This document shows, in pieces, positions 37,201 through 48,657 of a DNA stretch of 64,000 nucleotides. The translations under genes were made by a program, and so were the position numbers. This DNA is from Aphelocoma coerulescens (lineage: Eukaryota; Chordata; Aves; Passeriformes; Corvidae), in the NCBI RefSeq assembly GCF_041296385.1, contig NC_091023.1, forward strand, positions 21,046,924 to 21,110,923, in the 5' to 3' direction. The notes under the pieces are model-generated. The model had not been told where the DNA came from. It worked only from the letters and a program-made list of their open reading frames with translations, and did not search any database. Every line of letters starts with the position of its first letter. Within the stretch, counting starts at the first letter, position 1.

Positions 37201-40043
37201 TTTCAGATAAAACTTCTTCCCTACTTTTCCCCAGAAATTAAGGGAAAACAAGTATTTTGGAAACTGCAGCGATTAGCAGCTGTCCAGACTTTTATTTTAG
37301 AAAAAAGAACAGCACAGAAAGCGAACACTGCTGTGTGCATTGGCTCATCTAAGTTTGCTATTTCCTCACAGTTCTCTTTAAATGATGCTCCTTGCAGCAT
37401 CCACAGTGTGATTATTACTCGAGTTCTCTTTCAGGACAAACTACAGTTTTTCATTGTTATCCCTAGAATACTAACACTTATACCCTGCAGGCTTTTCTAA
37501 CACGTATTCATTTTCCCTAGGAATACATTCTCCCTCTCTTTCACACACAACTTTAGCACAACAGTGAGCATTGAACAAAACCCAACACAAATTGTGAGAT
37601 TTCAGTCTCCCTTACCTCCAAACAATGTTATGACACTATTTAGCAGTAGAAAGAAAAATAATGCATGACAGTTTCTTCTGTTGTGGTCTGAAAATGGAAT
37701 TATGAGTCTTGCCATTGAATCCAAAGGCACAGTGCAGTATCTTCCATGTATTCACAAATTATGGAAAGCTTGTATCTAACTAAACAAGACAGGCTATACT
37801 ATCTTTTCATTTTAAAATGGACTGATAGCATTAATTCTAAATTCCTTTTTCACCTTCTTTTCTGTTGTAACCTAATTTCAGAGCTCTTAAAAATTAAAAT
37901 GATCCTTTTCTCTCACTAGAATTTTTAAGCTCATCTTTGCAACCTGCACCTGTAACAAGAACCTCATGTGAATAGACTCACAATGTCTTCAAGATGAGAT
38001 GAGCTCCAAAAAGTCACATCTCACTTCATTTGCACTATCATAACTTAGAGGTAATCTGTAATTACATTGTCTTCCTGGCAAGTGTTGGAAGTAATATCAA
38101 TATTCTTTATAAGCAGATCAGTTTTCCAGAGAAAATCTTCTGGACACATGGCAAATTGTGAGCACCCATGGGAACAAATGAAGATCTGTGCTGGGCTGTT
38201 CCATCACTGTCAGTACATTTGACATGAATTCAGAAATCTAGCCAGCATTTGGAAGCAATAATTCCCACAAATCTTTTTAATGTCACAAACTGTATGACAG
38301 TTATATTAATTATAAATACTACAGAAAGGAAAGCCATACAGATAAAATTCTCCCAGGCATTTTATCCTTTACTTTTTAAATGGGGCTTTAGGGTAAACAT
38401 GCAGAAGGGATACACTCTCAAAATTAAAGAAACAGAAGTGAGGTGGAAGGTGTTTACTGGGACTAAAAAAAAGTTCTAGTCGTGTTACTAATTAACAGTT
38501 GCAAGGCAAGGCTGCTAAAAGGGCCTCTGTCCATACTGCTGAACAGAACACAACTGCTATAACCAGAATTAGAAAATATTATAACACCACAGAAATAAAG
38601 TAGAAGTGTAAAATAGATTTCCTTTGCTTCCTCTCCGAAATAGAGGGCATGAATGCAACACTCATACTAACATGACATTTATTAGAATGAAAGAATCAAG
38701 TCTTAATAAAGTGATAAATAGACAATAAAGAGACTGCTGCAAAGCTCCAGACAATTTAGTTTTCAGATCACTGCCATGGATCGTGTTGTGAAGTCAAAGA
38801 AATAAAATGAGGAAAAACCAAATAGCTCAAGGACCTAATGTAATAAACTTACTCCCTTAAATGGCAAATACTTGTTTTAATGGAGATAGAACTGCCAACA
38901 CCACTAGGTTAGCAAAAGGCTAGCAACTTTTCAGGATAGTATTTCTTGCAAATACAATATTAAAACTGATAATAAAATTTGAATTGACATATCCAAAACA
39001 CCTAAAGGCTCACATATATAACATTATAAATAATTTTCCGCAAATTGAAGCTTTTTTCTTTTCTCTTAAACAATGTTGCATCACATTTCTCATAATACTG
39101 ACACAGAAAAATGCAGATTCTTTCCATGAGGAAATTACCACTTAATCACTGGACAGAAGTGGTTAAGACATTGCTAAGAAGCAATTTACTGATATCATTT
39201 TACTAACTTAGTTGAACAATTGCCAAGCCAGATCAGTCTTAAACTGCATTTAATCCACGATGCTGCTTTGATGAGTGTTTATTAACAAATGCTTCAGAGG
39301 CAGGTCAAAGAAACATCAGAATAAGTATTCGTTTGGCAAACTTACAGAAAAAAAACATCTAAAAAGCATCATTTATGAAAGTCAAACTGAACTCCATTTC
39401 ATGCATATCACTTCAAACTGGTTTTATCATTTAGAATGTGCCTTATACTGTTTTCCATTCATGTCAAATATCGATAATTTCAGAAACCTCAGGAACAGCA
39501 ATAAGGTCATTAGTTTAAGGGCTATGTGCCCTTACACCAATGCAACCATGGAATATTCTGACTCCAGATGAGCTGCAAAGGCATCGCTGAGCACTGAACC
39601 TGACATACTCACTTTAGACAGTATTTATTATGGTAAGAGTAACACTCTCCCCACATGTCATGTTACATCTGGAAAATATACAGGTTTAAATTGAGAAACA
39701 GCCTGGGAAGACCTCAATAGGATGAGAAAAATGTGCTCTGTGCTAAAGAACAACAAATATGTTAAAGTTGTCAAAAGGTAAAAAAAGCTGCAGGGCATGA
39801 AAGTATGGTGAGGCTTTGTATAATGAACAGGTAAAAACAAGTTATCCCTTCCAACCTCTTAATCCATGATTTTTCAAAATAAAATTTAACTGCTTACTTA
39901 GTAAAAAACACTTCATGTGTATTTGTGAGGTGAAAATTCTTAAAACAACCTCCATGTATCGCTGTCTACTGCCCACTGATTTTAAGGGGGTTAACCATGT
40001 AACCTCATAAACCACACATGAAGCCAAATATTTTATTTCTAAC

Positions 40044-40163
40044 CTCTGCTGCCAGCTGCTGAAGAGAAGGGGATGCAACAGGGTGCAAAGTTGAGTTGCC
40101 TGTGACTGGATTATGGAGGCTAACGTAGGCCACAACATTTCTTTGAAGAACATTCTTGAGATC
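40044..40163 (-). CDS. NAALADL2: NAALADL2 exon D (peptidase-like domain, continued)
   Basis: This 120-bp, phase 0/0 exon is read from 40163 to 40044. The acceptor is TTTTCTTGTAG|. The donor is GAG|GTTAGA, which has the uncommon T at position +3. It encodes 40 residues (148-187) beginning DLKNVLQRNVVAYVSLHNP and ending SPSLQQLAAE. In PSMA the matching strand reads VAYINADSS, where the Asp is a zinc ligand. Here the same place reads VAYVSLHNP, so this ligand is also lost. An N-glycosylation sequon (NST) is at residues 170-172. The exon lies 1.5 kb from exon C, the shortest intron in the window, and 19.5 kb from exon E, the longest. A 103-codon open frame on this strand overlaps the exon in another reading frame; the splice-delimited frame given here is the one that matches the family. 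Confidence 0.96.
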
Positions 40164-41672
40164 CTACAAGAAAAGCAGAAAAATGGTTACTACTATGCAT
40201 CATTATAATTAAGGCTGGTTTTGTTCTTTTGGCTCCTTCTAGGGGAAAACTGCACCCTACATTTCCATCCTCTGTGATGCTTGGAGTATTAGTTACTGCT
40301 TCTTACAATATGCTCCTGTGAACTTCAAACAATATTTTAGTGCTATTTCTCTACGTAGCAGAAGTTATAATTCCATTTCACACATCATCTAAAGAAAATG
40401 CAAACAGGTCGGGGAGGAATTAAAAATTACTACACTTGTAAGGCCAAAATGAAAACATTACACACTGTGAAACAACATGATGGCCTTTTAAACTTATGCC
40501 TGACAGAAGACAAACTTCAAAAGCAATCATTATCAACAGTTACAGGACTCAAATATTTAGAGACCAAATTCAGATTGGAATTGCATAACTTTTCCAGTGT
40601 TTTCATTTTATTATATTTTAGACTATAAAAATAGCATGTACAAACTGTTTCAATTATTATCTCTTTTTTAAAAGGATCCCCTTTGCCTTCTCAGTAATGA
40701 GTTCCTCTTTGCATGAAGTGGCTCTTTATATTAAACAGAAGGGGTGTAACTCAATTACATCTGATGCAAAGCTGACTTGAAGTGGAACCTAACAAATTTT
40801 GCTTCCAGCCTGGATTTTTTCAATTTGATTTTTTCACCCCCTCTTGTTTCTGAAGAATAATCATGTTGGAAGTAAGAAATTTCAATAAAGGCTGTCTGCT
40901 TCTTACGCATGGTAAAAAGCAATTAACTCATCATTTTATCTACTGTTTTAATTCATTGAACCATTAGAGTTGGAAAAGCAGCCATGAAACTCTCTGCCAG
41001 CTACTCCTTTAATTTATGACCCAAAGTCCACTTTAGCCATGTATGATCATCAATACTTTTTGAAGTATTTTCTTTCAATCAGCTGATTCCTATTAAGTTG
41101 AAAGTAAAAGCCCAAGGAATTTTCTGTTCCGGATTCTATCCAACTCCTAAACACAAATCTGTGACAAGTGAATCAGCACTAGCCATGAAGACACTGCAAG
41201 GTTTATCTAATTAATGTAAACCATGGCATGGTTCTCTTCGTTCTCTCTTGATTCACTTCTCCCCACACTAAGCCCATCAATTAAAAATGATTAAATATTA
41301 AACCCTCAAGAAGGTGAAAAAGCTCTCTAAGCTGTTCCTGGGCCTATGTGGTTTTTTGAGGTTTTCCTCCCTCTGTCAAACCCTGGCAATGCCCTTTCAC
41401 AATGCTGTGTTGAATTAGAGAGGGAAATCAGATCCCAAAGGTGCTGTATGTGCAACCTCCACAGCCATGGCCACATCCTGCCATCTCATTGTCCCCAGGA
41501 ACAGCCTCCAAAGATGTTTCCCCCACATTTGCTATGTGGTACACGAATGAACACAGACAGACCTCAGAGACCAGTTAATGAGCCACAATTTCCATGTGGT
41601 AATTTCCTATTGTTTCCATGCTTTCAGCAGAAGTAATCCTTACTGCAGTGAGTCCTCCTAAAGCCCTTTTAC
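40164..41672 (-). other. Intron between exons C and D (1.5 kb)
   Basis: This is the shortest intron in the window. The part next to exon C (about 41340-41640) is somewhat richer in GC than the rest and is open for 96 codons on the plus strand, but it carries no recognised motif and lies inside a minus-strand intron. Nothing else notable was seen. Confidence 0.85.
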
Positions 41673-41878
41673 CTCGGCCCACTCGTAGGAGCCGATGTTC
41701 CCAAAGGCTGTTCCTCCCCACGAGCAGAAGACCACGGTCCGGTCAGGCCTCCAGCCCCTCTTCACCTCTGCCATCAGGGCTTGGAGCAGTGCTGTGATGA
41801 CAGCAGTGCTGCTGGCCCATCCTTGCCCACCATAACCCTTCAGGCTGCTGTGATGGCTTCCAATGACGACGTATCTGT
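41673..41878 (-). CDS. NAALADL2: NAALADL2 exon C (degenerate M28 metallopeptidase core)
   Basis: This 206-bp exon is read from 41878 to 41673, with acceptor CTCATTTCAG| and donor GAG|GTAAAA. It completes Asp 79 and encodes residues 80-147. It covers the metal-site half of the M28 fold: RYVVIGSHHSSL (first metal-site loop), GGQGWASSTAV (second), then KRGWRPDRTVVFCSWGGTAFG and IGSYEWAE. The close agreement with NAALADL2 (WRPDRT.VFCSWGGTAFGNIGSYEW) makes this the diagnostic exon of the window. In active PSMA the equivalent motif is SWDAEEFG, whose Glu pair supplies the general base and a zinc ligand. Here those positions are Thr 135 and Ala 136, so no hydrolase activity is expected. This is the known NAALADL2 condition and not a local mutation. 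The exon is visibly richer in GC and CpG than the flanking introns. Confidence 0.97.
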
Positions 41879-42318
41879 CTGAAATGAGGAATAAAAAAAC
41901 CCCAAAAAACAAACAATAAACCTTTTTTTTCTGGATACTCAGATTAAAAGAATTCCAAATGACTCTAAGAATGAACTGTATTAGTAGTGTGTAATATCAT
42001 TAATGCAACACAAAGCTGTCTACAAAAATGTACATGATCATATACAAGACAATCATACAACAAATATACACAAAACTGTGAGTACTAGTTAAAAATGAAC
42101 TAGTAAATAAATATATGTATATAGTTTCCTAAATTAATCCCCATGGCCTTGCCTTTCATTGTTTGCTTATTGCTTTCCTTATAGATCTGATATAGATCAT
42201 TTTAACAGCCAGGACCAGGTCATATAAAGAAACTAAAATTTCCATGCTCACAGTAGATTGTTATGAAAAAACCACAAAATAAAAAGCAGGAAATGACCTT
42301 CAATACACATTAGCATCC

Positions 42319-42336
42319 AAAAAAAAAAAAAAAAAA
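42319..42336. repeat. Poly(A) tract
   Basis: Eighteen consecutive A bases, lying about 40 bp from the start of the candidate CR1 fragment. The two may be unrelated, since CR1 elements do not usually end in poly(A). Confidence 0.93.
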
Positions 42337-42372
42337 GGTGTGGCAGTACAATGGGAAACATAAAATACACAG

Positions 42373-42575
42373 AGTATTAGTACTCCCTCACCTGGAAGAC
42401 TGTGTTCAGTGCTCCCCACCCTATCTCAAAAAAGACATGGCAGTAACAGCAGTTGAGCAGCTGGCAGCCAAATTAGAGATCAGGACTTAGCCTTCCATGG
42501 AAGGAGACATTAAAATACCTGGACTGCAGGTTTAGAGAGGAGACATGACAGAGGGATAGAGATAATGAATGATAC
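42373..42575 (+). mobile_element. Possible degraded CR1 LINE fragment
   Basis: The sequence near 42390 (CACCTGGAAGACTGTGTTCA, then GTGCTCCCCACC) and the following AAAGACATGG...GCAG resemble the conserved 3' part of bird CR1 elements. There the pattern runs TCACCTGGAGTACTGTG, CAGT.CTGGGCCCC, AAGGACATGGAGC. The rest is heavily diverged, with no intact reading frame. The call is from pattern memory only; boundaries are approximate. Confidence 0.5.
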
Positions 42576-42693
42576 AGAAATGGTAAGTCACACCTAGCAG
42601 CTGTGTTAATGCTGGCAGAAAGCATTCTATAGAATGAAAAGCAAGAAGTTTCAACCTGAAATAGAGAACATGCCTATAGTTACTCACAAACCA

Positions 42694-42711
42694 CCCCCCC
42701 CCCAAAAAAAA
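42694..42711. repeat. C10 then A8 homopolymer pair
   Basis: Ten C bases are followed directly by eight A bases. Tracts like this are prone to sequencing and alignment error. Confidence 0.93.
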
Positions 42712-43236
42712 CCCCAATTTTTTCAGATAAATGAAATTAAATCTTCATCTCTCAAGACGTTATATATAACCCTAATACCACTCACAAGGGAAAAAAAAAA
42801 CTTATTTTATTCCAGAACCGATGATGTGTTATGACATAACATGACTGACTGGTGTGACTGAGGCTTGTCAAGAAGTCAAAGCAGAGTTACTCTGAATGAG
42901 CTGTTAAGCTATTAGACCTTCTGTGTGAGATAAATTCACAACCCTCTTTGAAGGATTGCTTACTGGTTTTGTCCTGGTATTTTGTAAAGTCTCCTTCTGG
43001 TCCAGATCTAGACTTTTAAAGGTGTTCCTTCCCTATTTCAGGATACCAATAGACAACAGAAGAACAGTTATCAAGTGATGCCAGATCCACAGCAATCTCT
43101 GCCATTTTGCTTTCAAAAGTTTTCTTTTTCTTTCTTTAGCCAAGTGGATTAAGACAGTTGCCCACATTTTGTATTTGCTTATAAAATTAAAATATCTACT
43201 GAGTATGTTTTGCACTGACTGCTCCCTGGAAACAAT

Positions 43237-43268
43237 ATTAATTGTTTAATTCATAATTAATTGTTTAA
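43237..43268. repeat. 13-bp direct repeat pair
   Basis: ATTAATTGTTTAA is present at 43237-43249 and 43256-43268, separated by six bases. Each copy contains a TTAATT homeodomain-like core, but a regulatory role is only a guess. Confidence 0.9.
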
Positions 43269-44003
43269 CTCTGATTATAAAAGCAGTCTCTATCAAACTG
43301 GAGTTTTACCAGTACTGTTCAACAAAATATTTAAGCATATTGTTTATTAAGGAACCAAAAATGCTTTACCCAAAGAGAGGATCTGTTATGTACCTATAAC
43401 ACAACGTTTTCAATCTACTGCTTGGGGGGTGGAAATGAGAATTTCTTTGAAAAAACAGATACAGAAAGTGTCAGTCTAGACTTACATAATGATTTAATGG
43501 AACAAAATGAAATCTAAATCACATAATTTTACAACTTGCCTGTTGCACCATGAAATGCTTAATTATAGGTTGCACTGACAATGAAAAAACAGAATCTTCC
43601 ACCCATTTAATGACAGGAATTAGGAACCAAAATGAATGGCCTTACAGGCTTCTAGGCCATTAAAGAACGTGCCACTAACACAGAAGGACCAGACAGGATC
43701 AATTCTTTATAATAATTTCTGTTTAGCCTGTGAAAAGACTGTGTGAAAGGAGAGAGCCCTTATTAAAATAATGCAGGATATTTTGATGGAGAAGGAGCTG
43801 CAAGCAGAAACTTACTGCTGGAGATGCCAGCTGAATGAGCAGGGGCAAAACTAACAGCTGGTGTCTTTGAAATTCTTCATCTTTGCACATCTCTCCCTCA
43901 AAGAGAGGCAATACCCTAAAGCAAATGACTACAGGAAAAGCATAGGAGAAAGGATGGCCATGCTTGCAGGGGAAGCAGCTGTCCTTTCTCAGAATCACAT
44001 GGC

Positions 44004-44043
44004 AAAAAAAAAAATAAAAAAAGAAATTAAAAAAAAAGAGAAA
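44004..44043. repeat. A-rich tract
   Basis: Poly(A) broken by single T and G bases over 40 positions, merging into an AG-rich flank. No retroposed sequence was recognised upstream of it. Confidence 0.9.
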
Positions 44044-44742
44044 GGACTAGAGATAGAGAAAAAAATATCCATCAGATACCCTTGAAGGTGATAAAACAGG
44101 ATAGTGTTCAGGGTAGGGATGGGCTTGACAACAGGGATTCATCATTAAAAATAGTCTCTTTATCCTGTCTTTTCTTGTTATACATCCCATTTTTAACCAT
44201 GTCCAACAGAAAATCATTGTTGCGTTTTTTGGGTTTAAAAATGCTACCAACTATCACATTTCATCTACTCCCAAATATTTTAACATCTTAGTTACATTTC
44301 AGATGCTCGTTCCTACTCCTCAGAGCAAATGCCAGCTAAGGTTACCATTACAGAGACGTGCTTCTCTGTGTGTGTTAGGTGGTCTTTAAGCAAAAAGAAA
44401 TAAATTCCACCCTTGCTGATGCTCTGCAGTCTTTCATTAGGCACTAAGGATAAATTTTGCCTTCTTTCTGCACTTCTGTGATCATAAAGGTGAGTATTTC
44501 ATGCGTATGAAACGAGCAAAACCCCATCAAAATGACAGAGAACCAATGCCATGAAAATATCAAGATTCAAATCAATTGAGGAGGAATGACTGTAGTGTCA
44601 ACCAGGAGGAGTAGAGAAAGAAACAAAGGTTTAACATCAGTTCTGTACAAACCATTACAGTGCATTATTAGACATTTAACTTGTGCCTATGCTAGAAGAC
44701 AGTTGTTATGGCCCTTGTTGAGCCAGACATCCATGAGACAAA

Positions 44743-44768
44743 CTGGATACTGCCATCTGGATACTGCC
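44743..44768. repeat. 12-bp tandem pair
   Basis: CTGGATACTGCC occurs twice, separated by two bases, as from a small local duplication. Confidence 0.9.
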
Positions 44769-45953
44769 ACTGACTTCACTTATTTCACTCATTTATAAAT
44801 CCTTACATTCTTAAATTATTGGCAAACCTTCTAAAATTAGTTTCTGATTAAAAATGTAGTAATAAGATGAAAAGTTCAGATACAGAGAAGATAGAAGACT
44901 TGTTAAACAGAAACTGAAGCACACTTATTATTCTTTTTCTTGCCTCTCTCTCAGAATTCAGCAGACAGAATGTCTAAACATGGCACTTTCTGCCTTTCCA
45001 ATTCCATGACAGCTATTTGCAAAACATTAATAATAGCAGACTGGTAACTTCAAATTCATCAAGGAAATTAAATCCTTCATAGAAATGAAATTCACTGAGC
45101 TAATTGTTTCCTCTGTTGCTTTAAACAAAAATTTTGGCGAGAAGTACGGCGTTCTGCACGCACAAAACTGAGTCCTTATTTCACCAAGAGGAATAAAATT
45201 TTTTCCACCTCCTTCTTTCCATTACTTAAAATATGAAATGACTGGCCCACCTCCTAAGGGACTGTAAATAAATTACCATTCTTTCTTCATAACCTAATAA
45301 AATAGTATTAAGGCAAGCATGATGATGTTTTGATGATCATCTGCGCACCAGGAACTGTTTGCACTATGTAAGTAACCAGCATTCATTCATGTTGCAGAAA
45401 CCCTTCACCTTTTAGATAAATTCACTTACTAACAAAATAATCTCAGAATGATCATATGATATCCTGATTGCAACATTATCTATGTACAGCATCAAAGGAC
45501 AGAGGGGGGTTGTGCTTTATGTCCCAGTTGCACTTAGAGTCTTATTGTTCAATTATCAGACATGGAGAACAGTAATTATTATTCATAGAATTGTATAAAA
45601 CTAGCTTAAGGCATGATTGAAACACAAAATAAGGCAGCAGCAAGTGTTAAAACCGTATTAAAATGAAATACCACAGTTACTTGGTACAAACTGCTGATAC
45701 TCTCTGTGCTCCATGTGCAACACCTGCTGCTTGTGTAAAAATATGCTTTTTGTAACTACAATATCCCCTTCAGCTCATGCTTTGTTTAACCCTCATGTTC
45801 TTTCCTGTCATAAATTACAAAATGGCTACAAAAAAAGTCTTTTTCCTTTGTCTGTATTAATGAATTATCTGGCAAAATAGGATCCTGATCCCAGCTATGA
45901 CCCCCAGCCATCGTGAAACAAATAATCAATACAAATGACAAAGGGATACTTAC

Positions 45954-46046
45954 CAGGAAATACAGCTCCTTTTAAATATCCAATGACATTAGAAATGGTC
46001 TTGTAAGTTGTGACTGACTGAATGTTCAGACTGATTGTTTTTTTGC
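45954..46046 (-). CDS. NAALADL2: NAALADL2 exon B (start of M28-like peptidase domain)
   Basis: This 93-bp exon is read from 46046 to 45954, with acceptor TTTTAACAG| and strong donor CTG|GTAAGT. It opens with the last two bases of the split Gly codon (residue 48), then encodes 30 residues (49-78), and leaves one G. That G joins AC in exon C to make Asp 79. The peptide reads KKTISLNIQSV...NVIGYLKGAVFP. PSMA has a matching beta-strand segment ending NVIGTLRGAVEPDRY, and the transferrin receptor ends in a similar NIFGVIKG...EPD. This is the strand that leads into the first metal-site loop of the peptidase fold. The exon has no in-frame start or stop and was recognised only through its splice sites, phase and homology. 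In-frame continuity with exons A and C is exact. Confidence 0.92.
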
Positions 46047-46142
46047 CTGTTAAAAGATAAAAAAAAAAACCAAAGAAAATGTTAAACTTATTTATTTAGC
46101 CAAGAAATGTACAGGCCACATATATAAATTCCACACACGTTT

Positions 46143-46157
46143 AAAAAAAAAAAAAAA
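46143..46157. repeat. Poly(A) tract
   Basis: Fifteen consecutive A bases, just outside the acceptor region of exon B. On the transcribed strand this is a T run about 100 bases upstream of the exon, too far to be its polypyrimidine tract. Confidence 0.92.
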
Positions 46158-46799
46158 GGTTAAAAAAGCAAAAAATTAAGAGGAACCACAGATTAGAACA
46201 TGAAATATGACATTATTTTCTTAGTCCCATTTTAGCAGCATGATTCAAAGCCAGAATCTCAAAAGAGATCTCTACTCCTTGAGTTAAAAGATCATTGAAT
46301 TCACTCAATAAATGCTGCCAGAATACAACAGAAGGAAAAATTTAAAAGAGTAGGATTTACATAACTGTGATAACGAAATTGGCCTTAATCTTCATAGGTT
46401 TTTCTCACCTAATCCTTCACCCAGGTCAATCTATCAGTAATGTTCACCAAATTATACCTGGTTTGTATTACATTTCCTTCTGGAGAAAAACCCCTAGGTT
46501 AAATCAGATGGGAACAGTCAGACCTCCCCACAGCTTTGCCAGCACAGCCTTTGGTGGTATTCTTGTGAACATATGCCCACAGCAGCCCGGGTTTTTGGCT
46601 TAGCTGGTATCAGATGAGGAAATGGTGCAAATACAAACGCAGAACAACTTCAAAAGCTGCTAAAATGTAAGGAACTTGCATTGCCAGTTGAGACTGCAGC
46701 ACAGAATAAAGCCAGAGTAGAGTAAATGTCTGAGTTTAAATAGATGAAAAGAAGGTGGGACACAGTAACCACATGAATTCCTGCAGTTTGTGACAGTGG

Positions 46800-46820
46800 A
46801 AACCAACCAACCAACCAACC
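46800..46820. repeat. (AACC)n tetranucleotide repeat
   Basis: Five AACC units in a row, uninterrupted. This is a likely length-polymorphic simple repeat within the intron between exons A and B. Confidence 0.95.
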
Positions 46821-48641
46821 ATGGGGAGCTGCTGACACCTTCCAAACATTTAATTTGCATGATAACAGATTGTGTTAACATCCAGCTCACCTGAAATGTC
46901 CTAACTTCTATCGCAGAGAAACGAAAATGTCCTAAACTGCTCGGAAGTTAAAAAGTAGCAGTTGTGTGACAAGAACCAGTGCCTGACCCCAGACCTGCAG
47001 GGAGATCCTCCTCCATCCACAAATGCTCCAGCCCTGTGGCAGAACTGTGCTTAAAGGCATCTCTGTGACAGAATTCCTTCCATGTCCGTGCCCCAGCTGC
47101 CACAGACCAAAATTAAAATATTTCACAGAGTATTTTGCTCTCTATGTCCCAGGCTATTATCCTCCCACAGGTTTGTTTCTAACTGTTTCTTCCCAGGCTT
47201 TCTTTCCCCAAGATGCACGGAATATGCAAGTGGGGAGTTTACTGCAAAGTGTGAAATAAAAGCAACACATCGTTACTGTTCTTCAGGGTTCATTTGCTGG
47301 TTCGTATGGTAAATTTACTTTAAAATTCTATTAAAAATAAAATAAAATATATTTGAATTCACTAGTCTTCATTGGTTTTTGAAAAAAACAAGCCAACTGC
47401 TAGGATCTTTGTTTAAAAAAAAATGTACTAGCAATATTTATTCTATTTTTATTCAGACAAAACCTTTTCTGTTATCAACAGATGTGTCTTCTCTACGACA
47501 ATTCTGATTTTGCTTGAACAAACCAGTAAGGAAAATGCAAGACAAGCAGCTAATTAAAAATAAACCCCAGCACATGACTTTGCAACAATCACAGCAAGTT
47601 AATATTTTTATTTGACATATAATTAACTTTGCTCTTCTGATGGAAGTTACTGTAAGATTTATTAATGCCATGTAAATGAATCGTGTTTGTTCAATAAATG
47701 CACAGATATTATTTTAGAATTTAAAAAAAAAAGTCATTAAAAAAATACCCCAAAGGATTCCCAAAGGGTCTTTTAAAACAAGTGGAAACAGCTCAAACCA
47801 TCTACGTTGATTAAACATCTTAAATTTAATCTAAAATATGCAAGTTACTTCTTGCTGCCATTTCTCACCTACAACCATTCTAGAGCCAATTCACTCTTCT
47901 TAAAAAAAGATATTTTAAAGTCAAAAGTGATCTCCTTCCCTTTTCCTACAATACTTTAGATGTTTGCTCCTTTAGGCCCCTTCTCAGACAAAAAGATAAA
48001 TCCTTTTGAAGACAACTGACTTCACTGTTTTTCCTTAATCGACATCAGCTATCCAGTCTCCAGCTGACAATAAAGACACAGAAAATTAACTTCTGGCAAT
48101 ACACATATTCTAAAATCAGATACTTGAGTTAATAGTCATGTAACACAGTAGTCAGCTTAAAGTGACTTGGGCTTAAAGGCTTAGAACACCAGATGAAAAG
48201 GCTGAAACTACTCTTTGGAGTATACAGCAGAAGTGAAATTTAATCCCCTCTCTAAACAGTTCTGACAACAAACCTCTCATCCTAACACTATATTTTAAGG
48301 ATCTTGACAACTTGCACCCTTTTTTTTTTTTTTCTGTATTCTCTGGATAGCTATGAGGAGACTCCACCTTAACATTATTCAGAATACACTGTCTTTATGT
48401 AAGCTCTGGAACAGAAGAATACAAACATATTTACTGCTACTTTTTTTATTTCTTTCCTGACTTGGAATCTGTAAATTGTCTAATACCAAATGACTACATT
48501 CTCCCCTCACATTTATATAGTTATTTTTAGAAATCCATGGCTACTTTTCCTCTCATTTGACTGACAATTTTAGTACTTCAGATGAGAAAAACCTTCTATT
48601 TGCAGTAGTTATTTTAAAAGAACATGTGTTATGCTTGCTTC

Positions 48642-48657
48642 TTTTTTTTTTTTTTTT
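48642..48657. repeat. Poly(T) tract
   Basis: Sixteen consecutive T bases in the intron between exons A and B. A second run of 14 T lies at 48320-48333. Confidence 0.93.

Larger units (their letters stand above)
20511..40043 (-). other. Intron between exons D and E (19.5 kb)
   Basis: This is the largest intron in the window, running from the unusual GTTAGA donor to a TTTTTTCAG acceptor. It contains (AC)n at 29821-29839, a 9-bp unit tandem at 33212-33239, pyrimidine tracts at 33725-33763, and the (AAACC)n plus A/C-rich tract at 34158-34251. That tract lies in the longest open frame of the window (33946-34587, plus strand). No exon, RNA gene or intact mobile element was seen. Confidence 0.82.
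41879..45953 (-). other. Intron between exons B and C (4.1 kb)
   Basis: The intron runs from the GTAAGT donor to the TTTCAG acceptor. It contains a candidate degraded CR1 fragment (about 42373-42575), a C10/A8 tract at 42694-42711, a pair of 13-bp direct repeats at 43237-43268, an A-rich tract at 44004-44043 and a 12-bp tandem pair at 44743-44768. No exon was found. Confidence 0.82.

Noticed and set aside
39842..40153. 103-codon open frame overlapping exon D
   Set aside because: It is in a different frame from the NAALADL2 peptide and runs past the splice donor into intron.
41346..41636. 96-codon plus-strand frame next to exon C as a separate gene
   Set aside because: It lies within a short minus-strand intron and has no recognisable motif; slightly raised GC is the only unusual property.
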